A stretch of 64,000 bases of DNA from assembly GCA_000332255.1 (NCBI GenBank), contig KB235926.1, positions 3,220,891 to 3,284,890 on the forward strand, given 5' to 3'. Position numbers and translations under genes: made by a program. Under the pieces are notes generated by a model, which ran no database searches, was not told where the DNA came from, and saw only the letters and a list, made by a program, of their open reading frames with translations. This DNA comes from a cyanobacterium PCC 7702 (GTDB lineage: Bacteria > Cyanobacteriota > Cyanobacteriia > Cyanobacteriales > Nostocaceae). How positions within the stretch are numbered: the first letter of the stretch is position 1; every line of letters starts with the position of its first letter. Of this stretch, positions 30,223 to 40,002 are shown in pieces.

Positions 30223-30388
30223 CCAACTCCACAACCTTTGTACTTATAAAGTAATGTATAATTTTATAGTTGTATTTTCGCCCGATGATAAACCAACTCC
30301 AAAAACCCTAGCCTTCTTATACCCCATGCACCTATTGAGTTGTGGCGCCAATTACAGCATCATCCATTTTACCAACTTGTGGAGTTGG
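30223..30388. repeat. 12-base perfect inverted repeat upstream of valS
   Basis: CCAACTCCACAA at 30223-30234 and its exact reverse complement at 30377-30388 are separated by 142 bases. Additional partial copies (CCAACTCC near 30293, GAGTTGTGG near 30337) lie between them. The 458-base stretch 30046-30503 otherwise holds no convincing gene and contains the valS leader. Confidence 0.45.
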
Positions 30389-30503
30389 GTGTCTTGGCTT
30401 GTTTGCGTCTTGTGCGGTTCACTTCCATAAAATACTCTCCAAACCCTGTGGCAAAATTTATTAAAGTCGTTCTTAGAAACCTTCCACACTCACATTTCCC
30501 AGC

Positions 30504-33500
30504 ATGACCGCAACAATTATCAACCTCCCCAGTCAGTACGAACCTTTAACCACAGAAGCAAAGTGGCAAAAATTTTGGGAAGAAAACCAAATTTACAAAG
30601 CAGACCCAAATAAAGGTGGTAAACCCTACTGCATCGTTATTCCTCCACCTAACGTTACCGGCAGTTTGCATATGGGTCACGCTTTTGATAATAGCCTGAT
30701 CGATGTCCTCGTGCGCTACCACCGGATGAAAGGATACAATACCCTGTATCTTCCAGGAACCGATCATGCTAGTATTGCCGTACACACTATTTTAGAAAAG
30801 CAACTCAAAGCAGAAGGCATAACTCGCTATCAATTAGGACGCGAAAAGTTTCTGGAACGCGCTTGGCAGTGGAAGGAAGAATCTAAGGGAACAATTGTCA
30901 GACAGTTGCGACGCTTAGGCGTTTCTGCAGATTGGACAAGAGAACGGTTTACCCTTGATGAAGGTTTATCTAAAGCTGTTGTGGAAGCTTTTAACCGTCT
31001 CTACGATGAAGGTTTAATTTATCGGGGTAAGTACCTAGTAAACTGGTGCCCAGAGTCACAATCGGCAGTTTCCGACTTAGAGGTGGAAGCGAAACAGGTT
31101 CGCGGTAATCTTTGGTACTTCCGCTATCCGCTAACGGATGGTTCCGGCGCTGTAGAAGTGGCGACAACCCGTCCGGAGACAATGCTCGGCGACACAGCAG
31201 TAGCGGTGAATCCCCATGACGATCGCTACAAGCATCTGATCGGAAAAACTGTCAGGCTACCAATTGTGAATCGCGAGATTCCTATTATTGGCGACGATCT
31301 GGTAGACCCCAGTTTTGGAACGGGTTGCGTAAAGGTGACGCCCGCCCATGACCCGAATGATTTTGAAATAGGTCAGCGCCACAATCTGCCATTTATTAAT
31401 ATCATGAATAAGGATGGTACGCTGAATGAAAATGCCTGCCAGTTCCAAGGACAAGACCGCTTTGTCGCCAGAAACAACATTGTTGGGCGCCTAAAAGCTG
31501 ATGGTTTGTTGGTAAAAGTAGAAGATTACGAACACACAGTTCCCTACAGCGATCGCGGAAAAGTCCCAGTAGAACCCCTGCTGTCAACCCAGTGGTTCGT
31601 AAAAATTCGTCCGCTTGCAGATCGATGCTTGGAATTTCTAGAGCAGAAAAATTCTCCCCGGTTCATCCCCCAACGCTGGACAAAGGTCTATCGTGATTGG
31701 TTGGTCAAATTAAAAGATTGGTGCATTTCTCGTCAACTTTGGTGGGGACACCAAATTCCTGCTTGGTACGCAGTCAGCGAAACAGGTGGTGAAATTACTG
31801 AGAATACACCGTTTGTAGTAGCACGCAGCCAAGCAGAAGCCGAAGACAAGTTAAAATCCCAATTTGGCGAACAAGTAAAAATACAACGAGATCCAGATAT
31901 CTTGGATACTTGGTTTTCTTCTGGATTGTGGCCTTTCTCAACCTTGGGATGGCCCGAACAAACCCAGGATTTGGCAACATACTACCCCACCAGCACCCTG
32001 GTCACAGGTTTTGATATCATCTTTTTCTGGGTAGCCAGAATGACGATGATGGCAGGACACTTAACAGGAAAAATGCCATTTGCAGATGTTTATATTCACG
32101 GATTGGTTTTAGATGAAAATGGCAAAAAAATGTCCAAATCTGCTGGCAATGGCATCGATCCGCTGGTTTTAATTGACAAATATGGTACCGATGCTTTACG
32201 GTATACCCTGGTCAAAGAAGTAGCCGGTGCAGGTCAAGATATTCGCCTCGATTACAATCGCCAAACAGATACATCACCAGCAGTAGAATCATCCCGCAAT
32301 TTTGCCAACAAGCTTTGGAACGCAGCGCGGTTTGTAATGATGAATTTGGACGGACAAACTCCACAACAATTAGGAGAACCATCCGCCACAGAATTAAGCG
32401 ATCGCTGGATTATTTCTCGTTACAACCACCTTGTCCAACAAACCAATGAATATATAGACAATTACGGATTGGGAGAAGCAGCAAAAGGTTTATATGAGTT
32501 TATTTGGGGCGATTTTTGCGATTGGTATATCGAAGTTGTAAAATCTCGATTGCAAAAAAACTCCGACCCCACTTCTCGTCGCACAGCACAACAAACACTA
32601 GCACACGTCCTAGAGGGAATTTTAAAACTACTCAATCCCTTTATGCCTCACATTACTGAGGAAATTTGGCACACTCTCACCCAACAACCCCCCGACACAA
32701 AACAAAGTTTGTCTCTACAACCCTATCCCCAAGCCAAAACAAATCTCATAGATCCAACTGTGGAGGAACAATTCCAATTATTGATCGAGATTATCCGTAC
32801 AATTCGCTCCTTGCGCGCCGAAGCAGATGTAAAACCAAGCGTCAAAGTCAGCGTGGATTTGCAAAGCGACAACGAACAAGAACGGAAAATTCTCAGTGTT
32901 GGCCAGTCTTATATTAAAGATTTGGCAAAGGTGGAAAATTTAACTGTCACCGCAGGTGAACAAAAGCAACAAACATCTACCCATCACAAATCTCCAATGG
33001 GCTGGGCTAACATAGCAGCCTTGCTCGGAGCCATTTATTTGTTTAGAATTGGCCTGGCAGTTGCAGATGCCATCGATGATATTCCCTTACTAGGAACTTT
33101 CTTTGAAATAGTAGGTCTTGGTTATGTAGTGTGGTTTGTGACTCGCCATTTTCTGTCTGCTCAAGCTAGACAAAAATTCTTGACAAAAATTATCTCAGCA
33201 ACTGTTGCTCCCGCTCAATCTCAAGTAAAATTACAACAACCACAAGACAACCCCAAAAAAGCGATCGCCGGTGTCGCAGGTACGGTACAGGTTCTACTTC
33301 CCCTGGCTGGAGTAATAGATATTGATGCATACACTGACAAAATCAAAAAACGTCTTAGCAAACTGGAAGCTGAAGTCAAGTCCCTTGCTGCGAGAACAAG
33401 CAATCCTAAATTCGTAGAACAAGCACCGCCAGATGTGGTGCAAAAAACCCGCGATGCTTTAGCAGAAGCTCAAAAACAAGCGGAAATTTTGCGCGCTCGA

Positions 33501-33518
33501 CTGCGTCAGCTAGCATAA
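30504..33518 (+). CDS. valS: Valyl-tRNA synthetase with CAAD membrane domain insertion
   Basis: A 1004-residue class I synthetase. The HIGH motif is in [14 protein letters not shown] and the KMSKS motif in [14 protein letters not shown], with the editing domain between them and the tRNA anticodon-binding domain at about residues 640-790. Near the C-terminus, about 832-900, lies an extra segment with two hydrophobic helices ([38 protein letters not shown]). This is the cyanobacterial CAAD domain known to anchor some synthetases to thylakoid membranes. The usual C-terminal coiled coil ([14 protein letters not shown]) follows it. It charges tRNA-Val. Confidence 0.96.
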   Translation: MTATIINLPSQYEPLTTEAKWQKFWEENQIYKADPNKGGKPYCIVIPPPNVTGSLHMGHAFDNSLIDVLVRYHRMKGYNTLYLPGTDHASIAVHTILEKQLKAEGITRYQLGREKFLERAWQWKEESKGTIVRQLRRLGVSADWTRERFTLDEGLSKAVVEAFNRLYDEGLIYRGKYLVNWCPESQSAVSDLEVEAKQVRGNLWYFRYPLTDGSGAVEVATTRPETMLGDTAVAVNPHDDRYKHLIGKTVRLPIVNREIPIIGDDLVDPSFGTGCVKVTPAHDPNDFEIGQRHNLPFINIMNKDGTLNENACQFQGQDRFVARNNIVGRLKADGLLVKVEDYEHTVPYSDRGKVPVEPLLSTQWFVKIRPLADRCLEFLEQKNSPRFIPQRWTKVYRDWLVKLKDWCISRQLWWGHQIPAWYAVSETGGEITENTPFVVARSQAEAEDKLKSQFGEQVKIQRDPDILDTWFSSGLWPFSTLGWPEQTQDLATYYPTSTLVTGFDIIFFWVARMTMMAGHLTGKMPFADVYIHGLVLDENGKKMSKSAGNGIDPLVLIDKYGTDALRYTLVKEVAGAGQDIRLDYNRQTDTSPAVESSRNFANKLWNAARFVMMNLDGQTPQQLGEPSATELSDRWIISRYNHLVQQTNEYIDNYGLGEAAKGLYEFIWGDFCDWYIEVVKSRLQKNSDPTSRRTAQQTLAHVLEGILKLLNPFMPHITEEIWHTLTQQPPDTKQSLSLQPYPQAKTNLIDPTVEEQFQLLIEIIRTIRSLRAEADVKPSVKVSVDLQSDNEQERKILSVGQSYIKDLAKVENLTVTAGEQKQQTSTHHKSPMGWANIAALLGAIYLFRIGLAVADAIDDIPLLGTFFEIVGLGYVVWFVTRHFLSAQARQKFLTKIISATVAPAQSQVKLQQPQDNPKKAIAGVAGTVQVLLPLAGVIDIDAYTDKIKKRLSKLEAEVKSLAARTSNPKFVEQAPPDVVQKTRDALAEAQKQAEILRARLRQLA

Positions 33519-33567
33519 CCCTCATTCAGTAATTTGTTGTCAAGCCACAACCAATCAAATCAAGGTC

Positions 33568-34002
33568 ATGCTATATCTAGCTCAGGTGCATAAAAATGAA
33601 TTTTTAGACCAGCTGCAGCTGCGGTTGTTGGCACGTCAGGAAACCGACAATATATGGACAATAATCCCAGAAGAGGCTTTTATTCTTCTGGGAAAAGGTA
33701 AAACCCTGACTGAGAAATTACTCGTTTTAGTCGAACTTTCTCCTACAGGTGACATCGAAAGATTGGAAGAAGCCACTACCTGGGTCCTCTCACTCATACA
33801 AACCTACCTTAGTACTGGCATTACTCCCGAATTTTTGCATCAAGAAAAAGAACGAGCCGAACAATGGCGACAAAATCTCACTTTGCAAACTCAAGACTTG
33901 GCTCGTCGCACCCTAGAATTGGAAGCACGTCGAGAACAAATTCAGGCTTTAGAGGAAAGTCTGAAACGAGAAAAAAATGGCTCTCAAAAACAAGAAGGTT
34001 AA
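33568..34002 (+). CDS. Conserved hypothetical protein with C-terminal coiled coil
   Basis: A 144-residue protein. The first 95 residues look globular (FLDQLQLRLLARQETDNIWT, LVLVELSPTGDIERLEEA). The last 45 are highly charged heptad-like sequence (LARRTLELEARREQIQALE), a likely coiled coil. It starts 49 bases after valS in the same direction. No family function recognised. Confidence 0.65.
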   Translation: MLYLAQVHKNEFLDQLQLRLLARQETDNIWTIIPEEAFILLGKGKTLTEKLLVLVELSPTGDIERLEEATTWVLSLIQTYLSTGITPEFLHQEKERAEQWRQNLTLQTQDLARRTLELEARREQIQALEESLKREKNGSQKQEG

Positions 34003-34069
34003 ATTTAATTTGAAATTTTACTACTAGCAGTGTAATTTCACGGATACGTAAGGGTGACCTTAACTCAGT

Positions 34070-34136
34070 AAAATCCTTGATATATCTGGATAAAGACTGT
34101 AACTTTATAGACATTTCTTTATCCGCCAAGGATTTT
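34070..34136. other. Long two-part stem-loop in intergenic DNA
   Basis: Outer arms AAAATCCTTG (34070-34079) and CAAGGATTTT (34127-34136) pair perfectly, and so do inner arms GGATAAAG (34088-34095) and CTTTATCC (34117-34124). The result is a 67-base hairpin with an internal loop. It could be a small RNA, a terminator-like structure or a miniature element remnant. The rest of 34003-34394 is AT-rich without genes. Confidence 0.5.
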
Positions 34137-34394
34137 GTCCCCACCTGTTATCAATCCAAGTTCCGTAAATTACAAATGCTAGTGAATATATCAAATAATT
34201 TCTTTCTTTTTTTATAGTTTTAGTTTACGTAATAATACTATTTTACCTAAAGAAAAAACCTAGTATACCTACAAAAAAGTATTAATATCATTTACTGCAA
34301 ATTTTAAGACAGAAATAAGTTTGAAAGAGAAAATATAAATAGAACTTTGGGTAGAAAATTTATATAGGACCCAGCAGATTCTAACTAATTTGAC

Positions 34395-35678
34395 ATGCGG
34401 ATTTTAATTTACTCCTATAACTATTACCCAGAACCAATCGGTATCGCTCCTCTCATGACTGAATTAGCAGAGGGATTGGTAAAGCGAGGACACCAAGTAC
34501 GTGTAATCACCGCTATGCCAAACTATCCCGAGCGTCGAATTTATAAGGAATATAGAAATAAGTTGTATCTTACTGAATATAAAAATGGTGTTCAAATTCA
34601 ACGCAGTTATGTTAGGATTCGCCCGCAACCAAATCTGTTAGATCGAATTTTGCTGGATGCAAGCTTTGTTATCACAAGTTTTCTCCCAGCCTTGAACGGT
34701 TGGCGTCCTGACGTAATTTTGACAACTTCACCATCTTTACCAGCTTGTATCCCAACTACCCTGTTGGGGTGGTTGTACAATTGTCCTGTAGTCTTAAATC
34801 TTCAAGATATCCTACCCGACGCAGCAATCCATCTCGGTCTGCTCAAAAGCAAGTTGCTGATTAAAATTTTTACAGCCTTAGAAAAATTTGCCTATCACAC
34901 CGCCACCAAAATCAGCGTCATCAGTGATGGATTTGTAGAAAACTTGCTCGCTAAAAACGTAGAACCTAATAAAATTGTGCAAATTCCTAACTGGGTTGAT
35001 GTCAATTTTATTCGCCCCCTACCAAAGGAAAATAACATCTTCCGCCTTACTCATAATTTGAACGGCAAATTCGTAGTTTTATACTCGGGTAATATAGCTC
35101 TTACTCAAGGTCTAGAAACTGTAGTCAAAGCAGCCTCTAGGTTGCGACACATTCCAGATATAGCCTTCGTTATTGTCGGAGAAGCAAAAGGTTTACAAAG
35201 ATTGCAACAAGAATGCCAAAACTGGGGTGCGGATAACGTTTTGCTATTACCTTTTCAACCCCGCGAACGTTTACCAGAAATGCTAGCAGCTGCCGATGTT
35301 GGCTTAGTGGTGCAAAAGAAAAATGTTATATCCTTTAACATGCCATCAAAAATTCAAGTACTGCTTGCCAGCGGTCGAGCCATAATTGCATCGGTACCGG
35401 AAAATGGTACTGCTGCAAAAGCAATTCAAAAAAGCAGTGGTGGAATTATTGTTCCTCCAGAAGACTCTGACGCTTTAGCAAAGGCTATTTTGCACTTGTA
35501 CCAACATCCGAAAAAAGTTATAACCCTTGGTTACAACAGTCGCCAATACGCTGTAGAGCAATATGCTTTTGAGCAAGCTCTAAACCAATATGAATCTCTA
35601 TTCCAGACACTTACTACCGCTGGTGTTCTTCCTGCCAACATCAGCTCAACAGTGGTAGTATCAAAACAACAAGTTTGA
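34395..35678 (+). CDS. Glycosyltransferase family 4 (WbuB/colanic-acid type)
   Basis: A 427-residue protein with two Rossmann-like halves. The N-terminal MRILIYSYNYYPEPIGIAPL and TAMPNYPERRIY stretch is typical of WbuB-like GT4 enzymes. The C-terminal donor site has VLYSGNIALTQGLE, then ADVGLVVQKK, and SGGIIVPPEDSDALA, the E-x7-E type region. Such enzymes add a sugar during O-antigen or exopolysaccharide synthesis in the cytoplasm. No other polysaccharide genes are beside it. Confidence 0.9.
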   Translation: MRILIYSYNYYPEPIGIAPLMTELAEGLVKRGHQVRVITAMPNYPERRIYKEYRNKLYLTEYKNGVQIQRSYVRIRPQPNLLDRILLDASFVITSFLPALNGWRPDVILTTSPSLPACIPTTLLGWLYNCPVVLNLQDILPDAAIHLGLLKSKLLIKIFTALEKFAYHTATKISVISDGFVENLLAKNVEPNKIVQIPNWVDVNFIRPLPKENNIFRLTHNLNGKFVVLYSGNIALTQGLETVVKAASRLRHIPDIAFVIVGEAKGLQRLQQECQNWGADNVLLLPFQPRERLPEMLAAADVGLVVQKKNVISFNMPSKIQVLLASGRAIIASVPENGTAAKAIQKSSGGIIVPPEDSDALAKAILHLYQHPKKVITLGYNSRQYAVEQYAFEQALNQYESLFQTLTTAGVLPANISSTVVVSKQQV

Positions 35679-35743
35679 TTTTTACTTGGGTAAATTATCT
35701 ATGGTTGTGGCATTCAGCCAGTCGGAGGAAGCGATCGCTTGAC

Positions 35744-36120
35744 TTATAGCAAGCCCAAATCTTTAAAGCTACGGGGTGTAATTTCAATTCGTAGAGGTGC
35801 ATCTTTACGCATGTCTGTTGTGGTTGCAAAAAAATACACATTTTTGTTCTGCCCTAGATAACCCATAAACTATCCTAATTCTGGTTTAGTAGTATTTAGC
35901 CATCTTGTCTTAACACGCAATGTATACTCTGAACTTTGTTCATACACCATAATATCTTTCACAAGATCCATTGTCCGTTGAGAAAACGGCAGATCGTTTC
36001 GATACAGCTGTTGAGGATTGTGTTCATAAGTGCGATTCTTGTTCAAGTTGTAAATTAAGATTGAGCCTTCTAGCGCTAATTCTTGAAAGTGTCTTCCTAA
36101 ACTTAGCCCTTGAGCTATAA
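35744..36120 (-). pseudogene. Degraded coding region of unknown family
   Basis: One minus-strand frame runs through this stretch with a single internal TAG at about 35870. The readable part includes SILIYNLNKNRTYEHNPQQL, FSQRTMDLVKDIMVYEQSSE and, after the stop, NKNVYFFATTTDMRKDAPLR and ITPRSFKDLGLL. The composition looks protein-like throughout, so I take it as a broken gene rather than chance. I do not recognise the family. Confidence 0.4.
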
Positions 36121-36494
36121 CCGTATTTCGATGCTCAGATAATGTCAAATTATTTTGAGCAAAAACACCTACACTAGCAATACGAGTATTGTTCAACTCC
36201 TGCACTATCAAACTCAAAATCTGTTGCTCTCGGTCAGTCAGAATAAATTGTTGAGCCTGAAATAAATTGCCTGTTTCCTATGGAGACAGTTTATCGCTCG
36301 TGGCCTGACTAAACCATATATACCCTCGTGCTACTGCGCGGATGGCGCAAACTAATGTTTCTGTATCTTCAAATCAGAAGAAACAGCGCTTTTACACCTG
36401 CTGCAACTAAATCGCACATGTGGATATCATAGAAACTAGCGGCTAACGTTATTACTTCCATCTTTGGACAGGATTTTTGCAAGTAAGTTATTGG
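36121..36494 (-). pseudogene. NarL/LuxR-type response regulator, decayed
   Basis: Reading the minus strand in three consecutive pieces gives a recognisable response regulator. A receiver piece has CPKMEVITLAASFYDIHMCD. After a frameshift near 36375 comes DTETLVCAIRAVARGYIWFS. After an in-frame TAG near 36282 comes the start of a LuxR helix-turn-helix (ILTDREQQILSLIVQEL). The phospho-acceptor part of the receiver is missing. The gene is broken by at least one frameshift and one stop. Confidence 0.6.
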
Positions 36495-36582
36495 TTTCAG
36501 ACAACGTGAAATCTGGCGAATTTATTACGATTTATATCTAGTAATTTGATATCTATGTAAGACATTAGCTTATGCTTTTACT

Positions 36583-37677
36583 TTACCACTTTTGCTCAGT
36601 AAACCAGTTGTAGTTTTTATCTTTGACATCAATTTTCTTGGGAATAACTTTTAGCTTGTAAAAGGTATCTGCCATGTTTTGTAAACTTGCCAGAACCTCA
36701 TCAGTCACAGGTAATACCTTGCGATCGCCACCCCGCTTCTCTACAATTTCCATTGTGGCTAAGTCTACTTTGTAGAGTTTAGAAAGTAGTTTGGCTGATT
36801 CTTTGTAGTTATTTTTAGACCAGTTACCTGCTTTTTCCAATTCTTGCAAAATGATTTTGACAATATCTGGATGCTCCCGGACAAAATCTGGAGCAGCGTA
36901 ATAAAATGCAGGGCTTTCTAGAGAAGCTTTTTCACCAAATACCGCAGTATTATCTGCCAAAAGACGAGTAGGAAGCCTACGTTCAGCTTCAGCGGTATAA
37001 GGATCCCAAATTACCAATGCATCGAAATCACCACGCTCAAAGGCTGGTAAAGCTTAGGCAGGAGTTAGATACACAGGTTGAATATCGCTGTATTTTAAAC
37101 CTACCTTTTCTAACGCACGTACAATCATATATTGCGAACTCGAGCCTTTAGCAAAAGCAACTTTCTTGCCTTTTAAGTCAGCAAGAGTCTTGATAGGTGA
37201 ATTTTCTCGTACTAGAATTGCTGAACCTCTAGTACTGCCAGTACTCACAGCCACTCGCACAAAAGGTATACCACTGGCTTGAACAAAGACACTTCCTGTA
37301 CCACCGCCACCACCAAAAACGATCGCACCTACACCCATCCCCTCAAGTAAAGGTGCAGTTGAGGAAAATTCATTCCAGGTTACAGAAATACCTTGAGGTT
37401 GTAAGCGCTTCTCCAAGCTACCTTGGGCTTTGATAATATTCAGCAGTGCCATCCCTTTTTGATGCCCCATTTTCAATACTGTTAACTTGCTAGCCTGGGG
37501 TTTTTCTGTAGATGTATGAGCTGAATTGCCAGGAGTGCAGGAAGCGATCGCCAAACTCAAGCCTAAACCTATGACAAATAGTAGAGCAAATGAGCTAATT
37601 CCTTGTTGCTTAAAAAACTTAAACCAGCCCCTCTGATTTATCCCGACTAAAAACGGATTTATCAGTCGCTTGAACAT
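36583..37677 (-). pseudogene. ssuA: Aliphatic-sulfonate ABC transporter binding protein, single nonsense mutation
   Basis: The frame encodes a 364-codon SsuA/TauA-type solute-binding protein, interrupted only by TAA at 37054-37056 (YLTPA-stop-ALPAFERGD). The N-terminus has a lipoprotein signal (LSLAIASC). SsuA features include VLKMGHQKGMALLNIIKAQG, GVGAIVFGGGGGTG and LADLKGKKVAFAKGSSSQY; the second half continues FDALVIWDPYTAEAE. GAA to TAA is the simplest cause. SsuA binds alkanesulfonates under sulfur limitation. No ssuB or ssuC is adjacent. Either an inactive gene or a sequencing error. Confidence 0.8.
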
Positions 37678-37754
37678 ATTTATTCCTTTGCCTTGTGGCT
37701 GCTACTCCCTTTCACATATATCTTGTATGTCTTGATGTACGTCGGGAATGATGG

Positions 37755-38543
37755 CTACTTACTGATAGAAGTAAGTTGAGGATCGGAAATATCTAGCAAG
37801 TAAGAAAGTACTTCTTTGCGCCAAGCATCGTATATTGGTTCAATGCCTTGGCTATTAGCCTCATTAAAGTTTTCCGCATCTTGCCAGCGCTGTTTAATGT
37901 AAGCAGCACGTCGTTGTTGAATTTCTTCATCCAGTTCTAATAATTGTGCTGCAAGTTCAGCTCGTTCATTAGGTGAAGCTTGTTCAAACTTTTTGCGCCA
38001 CCAATTAGCAATTGTTACGCTATGCACTGCTTCGTCATCGCTGAATCGTTCGTTACTTTGTTGTGCTAATACTGCATCACCAATTTTTGATGTCAGTTTA
38101 TTGAACCAAACTTGGGGCAGAATATGATGTTCGTAGTGCAGTTCCCAAGCAACAAATCCCAGCCAGTTGCGATAGGGTACGTCTTCCAGAAATTTCCAAT
38201 GGCGTTCAGCTTCCTTACGAATATCGTCAATGGGATCGCGTCCAGTCAGAGCTATCACTCGTTCGCGAAAAGCGATCGCATGTGCGCCGTCATCACCAAT
38301 AAAATGTAAATCCAAATCAGGAATTAACAAGATTGCCTTACTCGCAGCTTGTACAATAAACAAATCATGTCCACCAGTAGCAGCCCAATATTGGTAGAAA
38401 TTCTCTTTTTCCTCTTCTGTAATTGGCGGACGACTTGCGTGTTCACGAGTTAATGGCACATGTGGCGCATACTGGCGAAATAGTTTTTCCAGAGTTTCTT
38501 TTTCAAACTCTATACTCCAAGTTTTAGTCAAAGTTGCGCTCAT
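37755..38543 (-). CDS. Uncharacterised helical protein, possible ferritin/haem-oxygenase-like fold
   Basis: A 262-residue, almost entirely helical protein. His- and acid-rich segments are spaced like metal ligands in diiron helical bundles: WELHYEHHILPQVW at about residue 132 and DDEAVHSVTIANWW at about 172. That fold is a guess; I do not recognise the family. It lies upstream of the ssuA pseudogene on the same strand and downstream of a promoter region with two copies of the operator seen before the dioxygenase gene, so a role in organosulfur use is likely. Confidence 0.6.
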   Translation of the reverse strand: MSATLTKTWSIEFEKETLEKLFRQYAPHVPLTREHASRPPITEEEKENFYQYWAATGGHDLFIVQAASKAILLIPDLDLHFIGDDGAHAIAFRERVIALTGRDPIDDIRKEAERHWKFLEDVPYRNWLGFVAWELHYEHHILPQVWFNKLTSKIGDAVLAQQSNERFSDDEAVHSVTIANWWRKKFEQASPNERAELAAQLLELDEEIQQRRAAYIKQRWQDAENFNEANSQGIEPIYDAWRKEVLSYLLDISDPQLTSISK

Positions 38544-38727
38544 AATATTTTCCCTGTAGTGCGTAGTGCTGCATTGCAGTGAAGCTAAATGGGCTTATGT
38601 GTATGGCGAGCCGCAATCTGGAAAGCGTGTCTCTTGATTAATTTCAAATCAATGTTGGGCTATCGGAAGCAATCACTCGCTAATTCTCAATTTTTAGTCA
38701 GCAAGAAGCTTTAATTAGGAGATTAAG

Positions 38728-38753
38728 TACAGTAAGTCTATCGATAAATAGTA
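38728..38753. promoter_or_regulatory. Palindromic operator copy 1 (TACAGTAA-N10-AAATAGTA)
   Basis: Half-sites TACAGTAA (38728-38735) and AAATAGTA (38746-38753) with exactly 10 bases between. It matches the layout of the better copies at 38843 and 43391. It lies in the 626-base divergent region between the helical-protein gene (-) and the aldolase gene (+), which contains no gene of its own. Confidence 0.5.
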
Positions 38754-38842
38754 TTATTTAAATTTTAATATAGAAAAAACAAGTAGTTATACTGCCAAGC
38801 TTGCCGAAGCAAACGAAGTATGGTAAGTTCTTGATTATAAAG

Positions 38843-38868
38843 TACAGTATATCGATTGGTTTACAGTA
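38843..38868. promoter_or_regulatory. Palindromic operator copy 2 (TACAGTAT-N10-TTACAGTA)
   Basis: Half-sites at 38843-38850 and 38861-38868 with a 10-base spacer. The right half is identical to that of the 43391 copy. Spacing and AT-rich palindromic form suit a LysR- or Crp-type dimeric regulator; the regulator itself is not in the window. Confidence 0.6.
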
Positions 38869-39169
38869 TTTTAAAAATTTTTAACCCTAGCTTTGGGCAA
38901 ATACACCGGAGTATGGGAGCAAAATCAATCAGGTTAGGACATACGCAAGAATTTTGCCAAACTCTTATTCCTTGGTATCTTTTGCGTCCTCACATCTGAA
39001 GACTTGCTTTGCATGTATGTGGTTCGTTTTTTGATAATTTTGCATAAATCTTGCAAATCGTGGCACTTAACCGAGTCAGGAATCGAAATCTGTAGCTGAG
39101 TTTCGCGAGATGCCATCCGGCACGCTTGGCGATCGCAAAGCCAAACAATGTTGATAGGAGTCGAGAATC

Positions 39170-39949
39170 ATGGTGCAAACTTCCCTCGTCTGCAATGGTA
39201 GTCTTGTTAAACCACCAACTTTTACCTCCACAGAAGCAGAGCGTCGTCATCGCCAAGAACTCTTGGCAGCAGCTTTGCGAATCTTTGCCCGTCTGGGTTT
39301 TGTCCAAGGGCTAGGAGGACACATCACAGTCCGCGATCCCGAACTCACTGACCATTTTTGGGTCAATCCCTTTGGCATTCATTTCAGTCGCGTTCGCGTC
39401 TCCGACTTGATACTAGTGAATCCTGAAGGTGAAGTTGTTCGAGGTAGTGGCGCACTTAATCAAGCAGCCTATGCCATTCACTCACCAATCTACCAAGCCC
39501 GTCCAGATGTAGTTGCTGTGGCTCATGCTCATTCCTTCTATGGCAAAACTTGGTCATCGCTAGGTCGATTGCTCGATCCCATTACCCAAGATTCTGCTGT
39601 CTTCTACCAAGATCATGCTTTATTTGATGATTTTAAAGGCATTGTCTTAGATACCGAGGAAGGAAAACGTATTGCTCAAGCATTAGGCGATCGCAAAGCT
39701 GTTATCCTCCGCAATCATGGATTATTAACCGTAGGACACAGTGTAGACGAAGCTGCCTGGTGGTTCATCCGTCTAGAAGATGCAGCTAAATCCCAATTGC
39801 TAGCAGAAGCCGTTGGTAAACCCATTACTATTGACCACAACCTGGCTCTAGAAATTCAAAAACGTAATGGTACTCATGAAGCAGGTTGGCGCGCATTTCA
39901 GTATTTGTGGGATGAAATTACCCATGACCAACCAGATTTATTAGATTGA
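39170..39949 (+). CDS. Class II aldolase/adducin-family protein
   Basis: A 259-residue protein of the zinc-dependent class II aldolase fold. The family motifs are GLGGHITVRDPE near residue 43, VAVAHAHSFYGK with two zinc His residues at about 120, and AVILRNHGLLTVG with a further His. Relatives include fuculose-phosphate aldolase and 3-oxo-tetronate-phosphate enzymes; the substrate cannot be told. It leads a plus-strand operon with an FMN monooxygenase and a binding protein, behind the operator-bearing region. Confidence 0.85.
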   Translation: MVQTSLVCNGSLVKPPTFTSTEAERRHRQELLAAALRIFARLGFVQGLGGHITVRDPELTDHFWVNPFGIHFSRVRVSDLILVNPEGEVVRGSGALNQAAYAIHSPIYQARPDVVAVAHAHSFYGKTWSSLGRLLDPITQDSAVFYQDHALFDDFKGIVLDTEEGKRIAQALGDRKAVILRNHGLLTVGHSVDEAAWWFIRLEDAAKSQLLAEAVGKPITIDHNLALEIQKRNGTHEAGWRAFQYLWDEITHDQPDLLD

Positions 39950-40002
39950 TAGGCAAAATTCTCTTTTTGTCCCTAACATGCAAAAGCAGCTCAATTTCAA
40001 CG

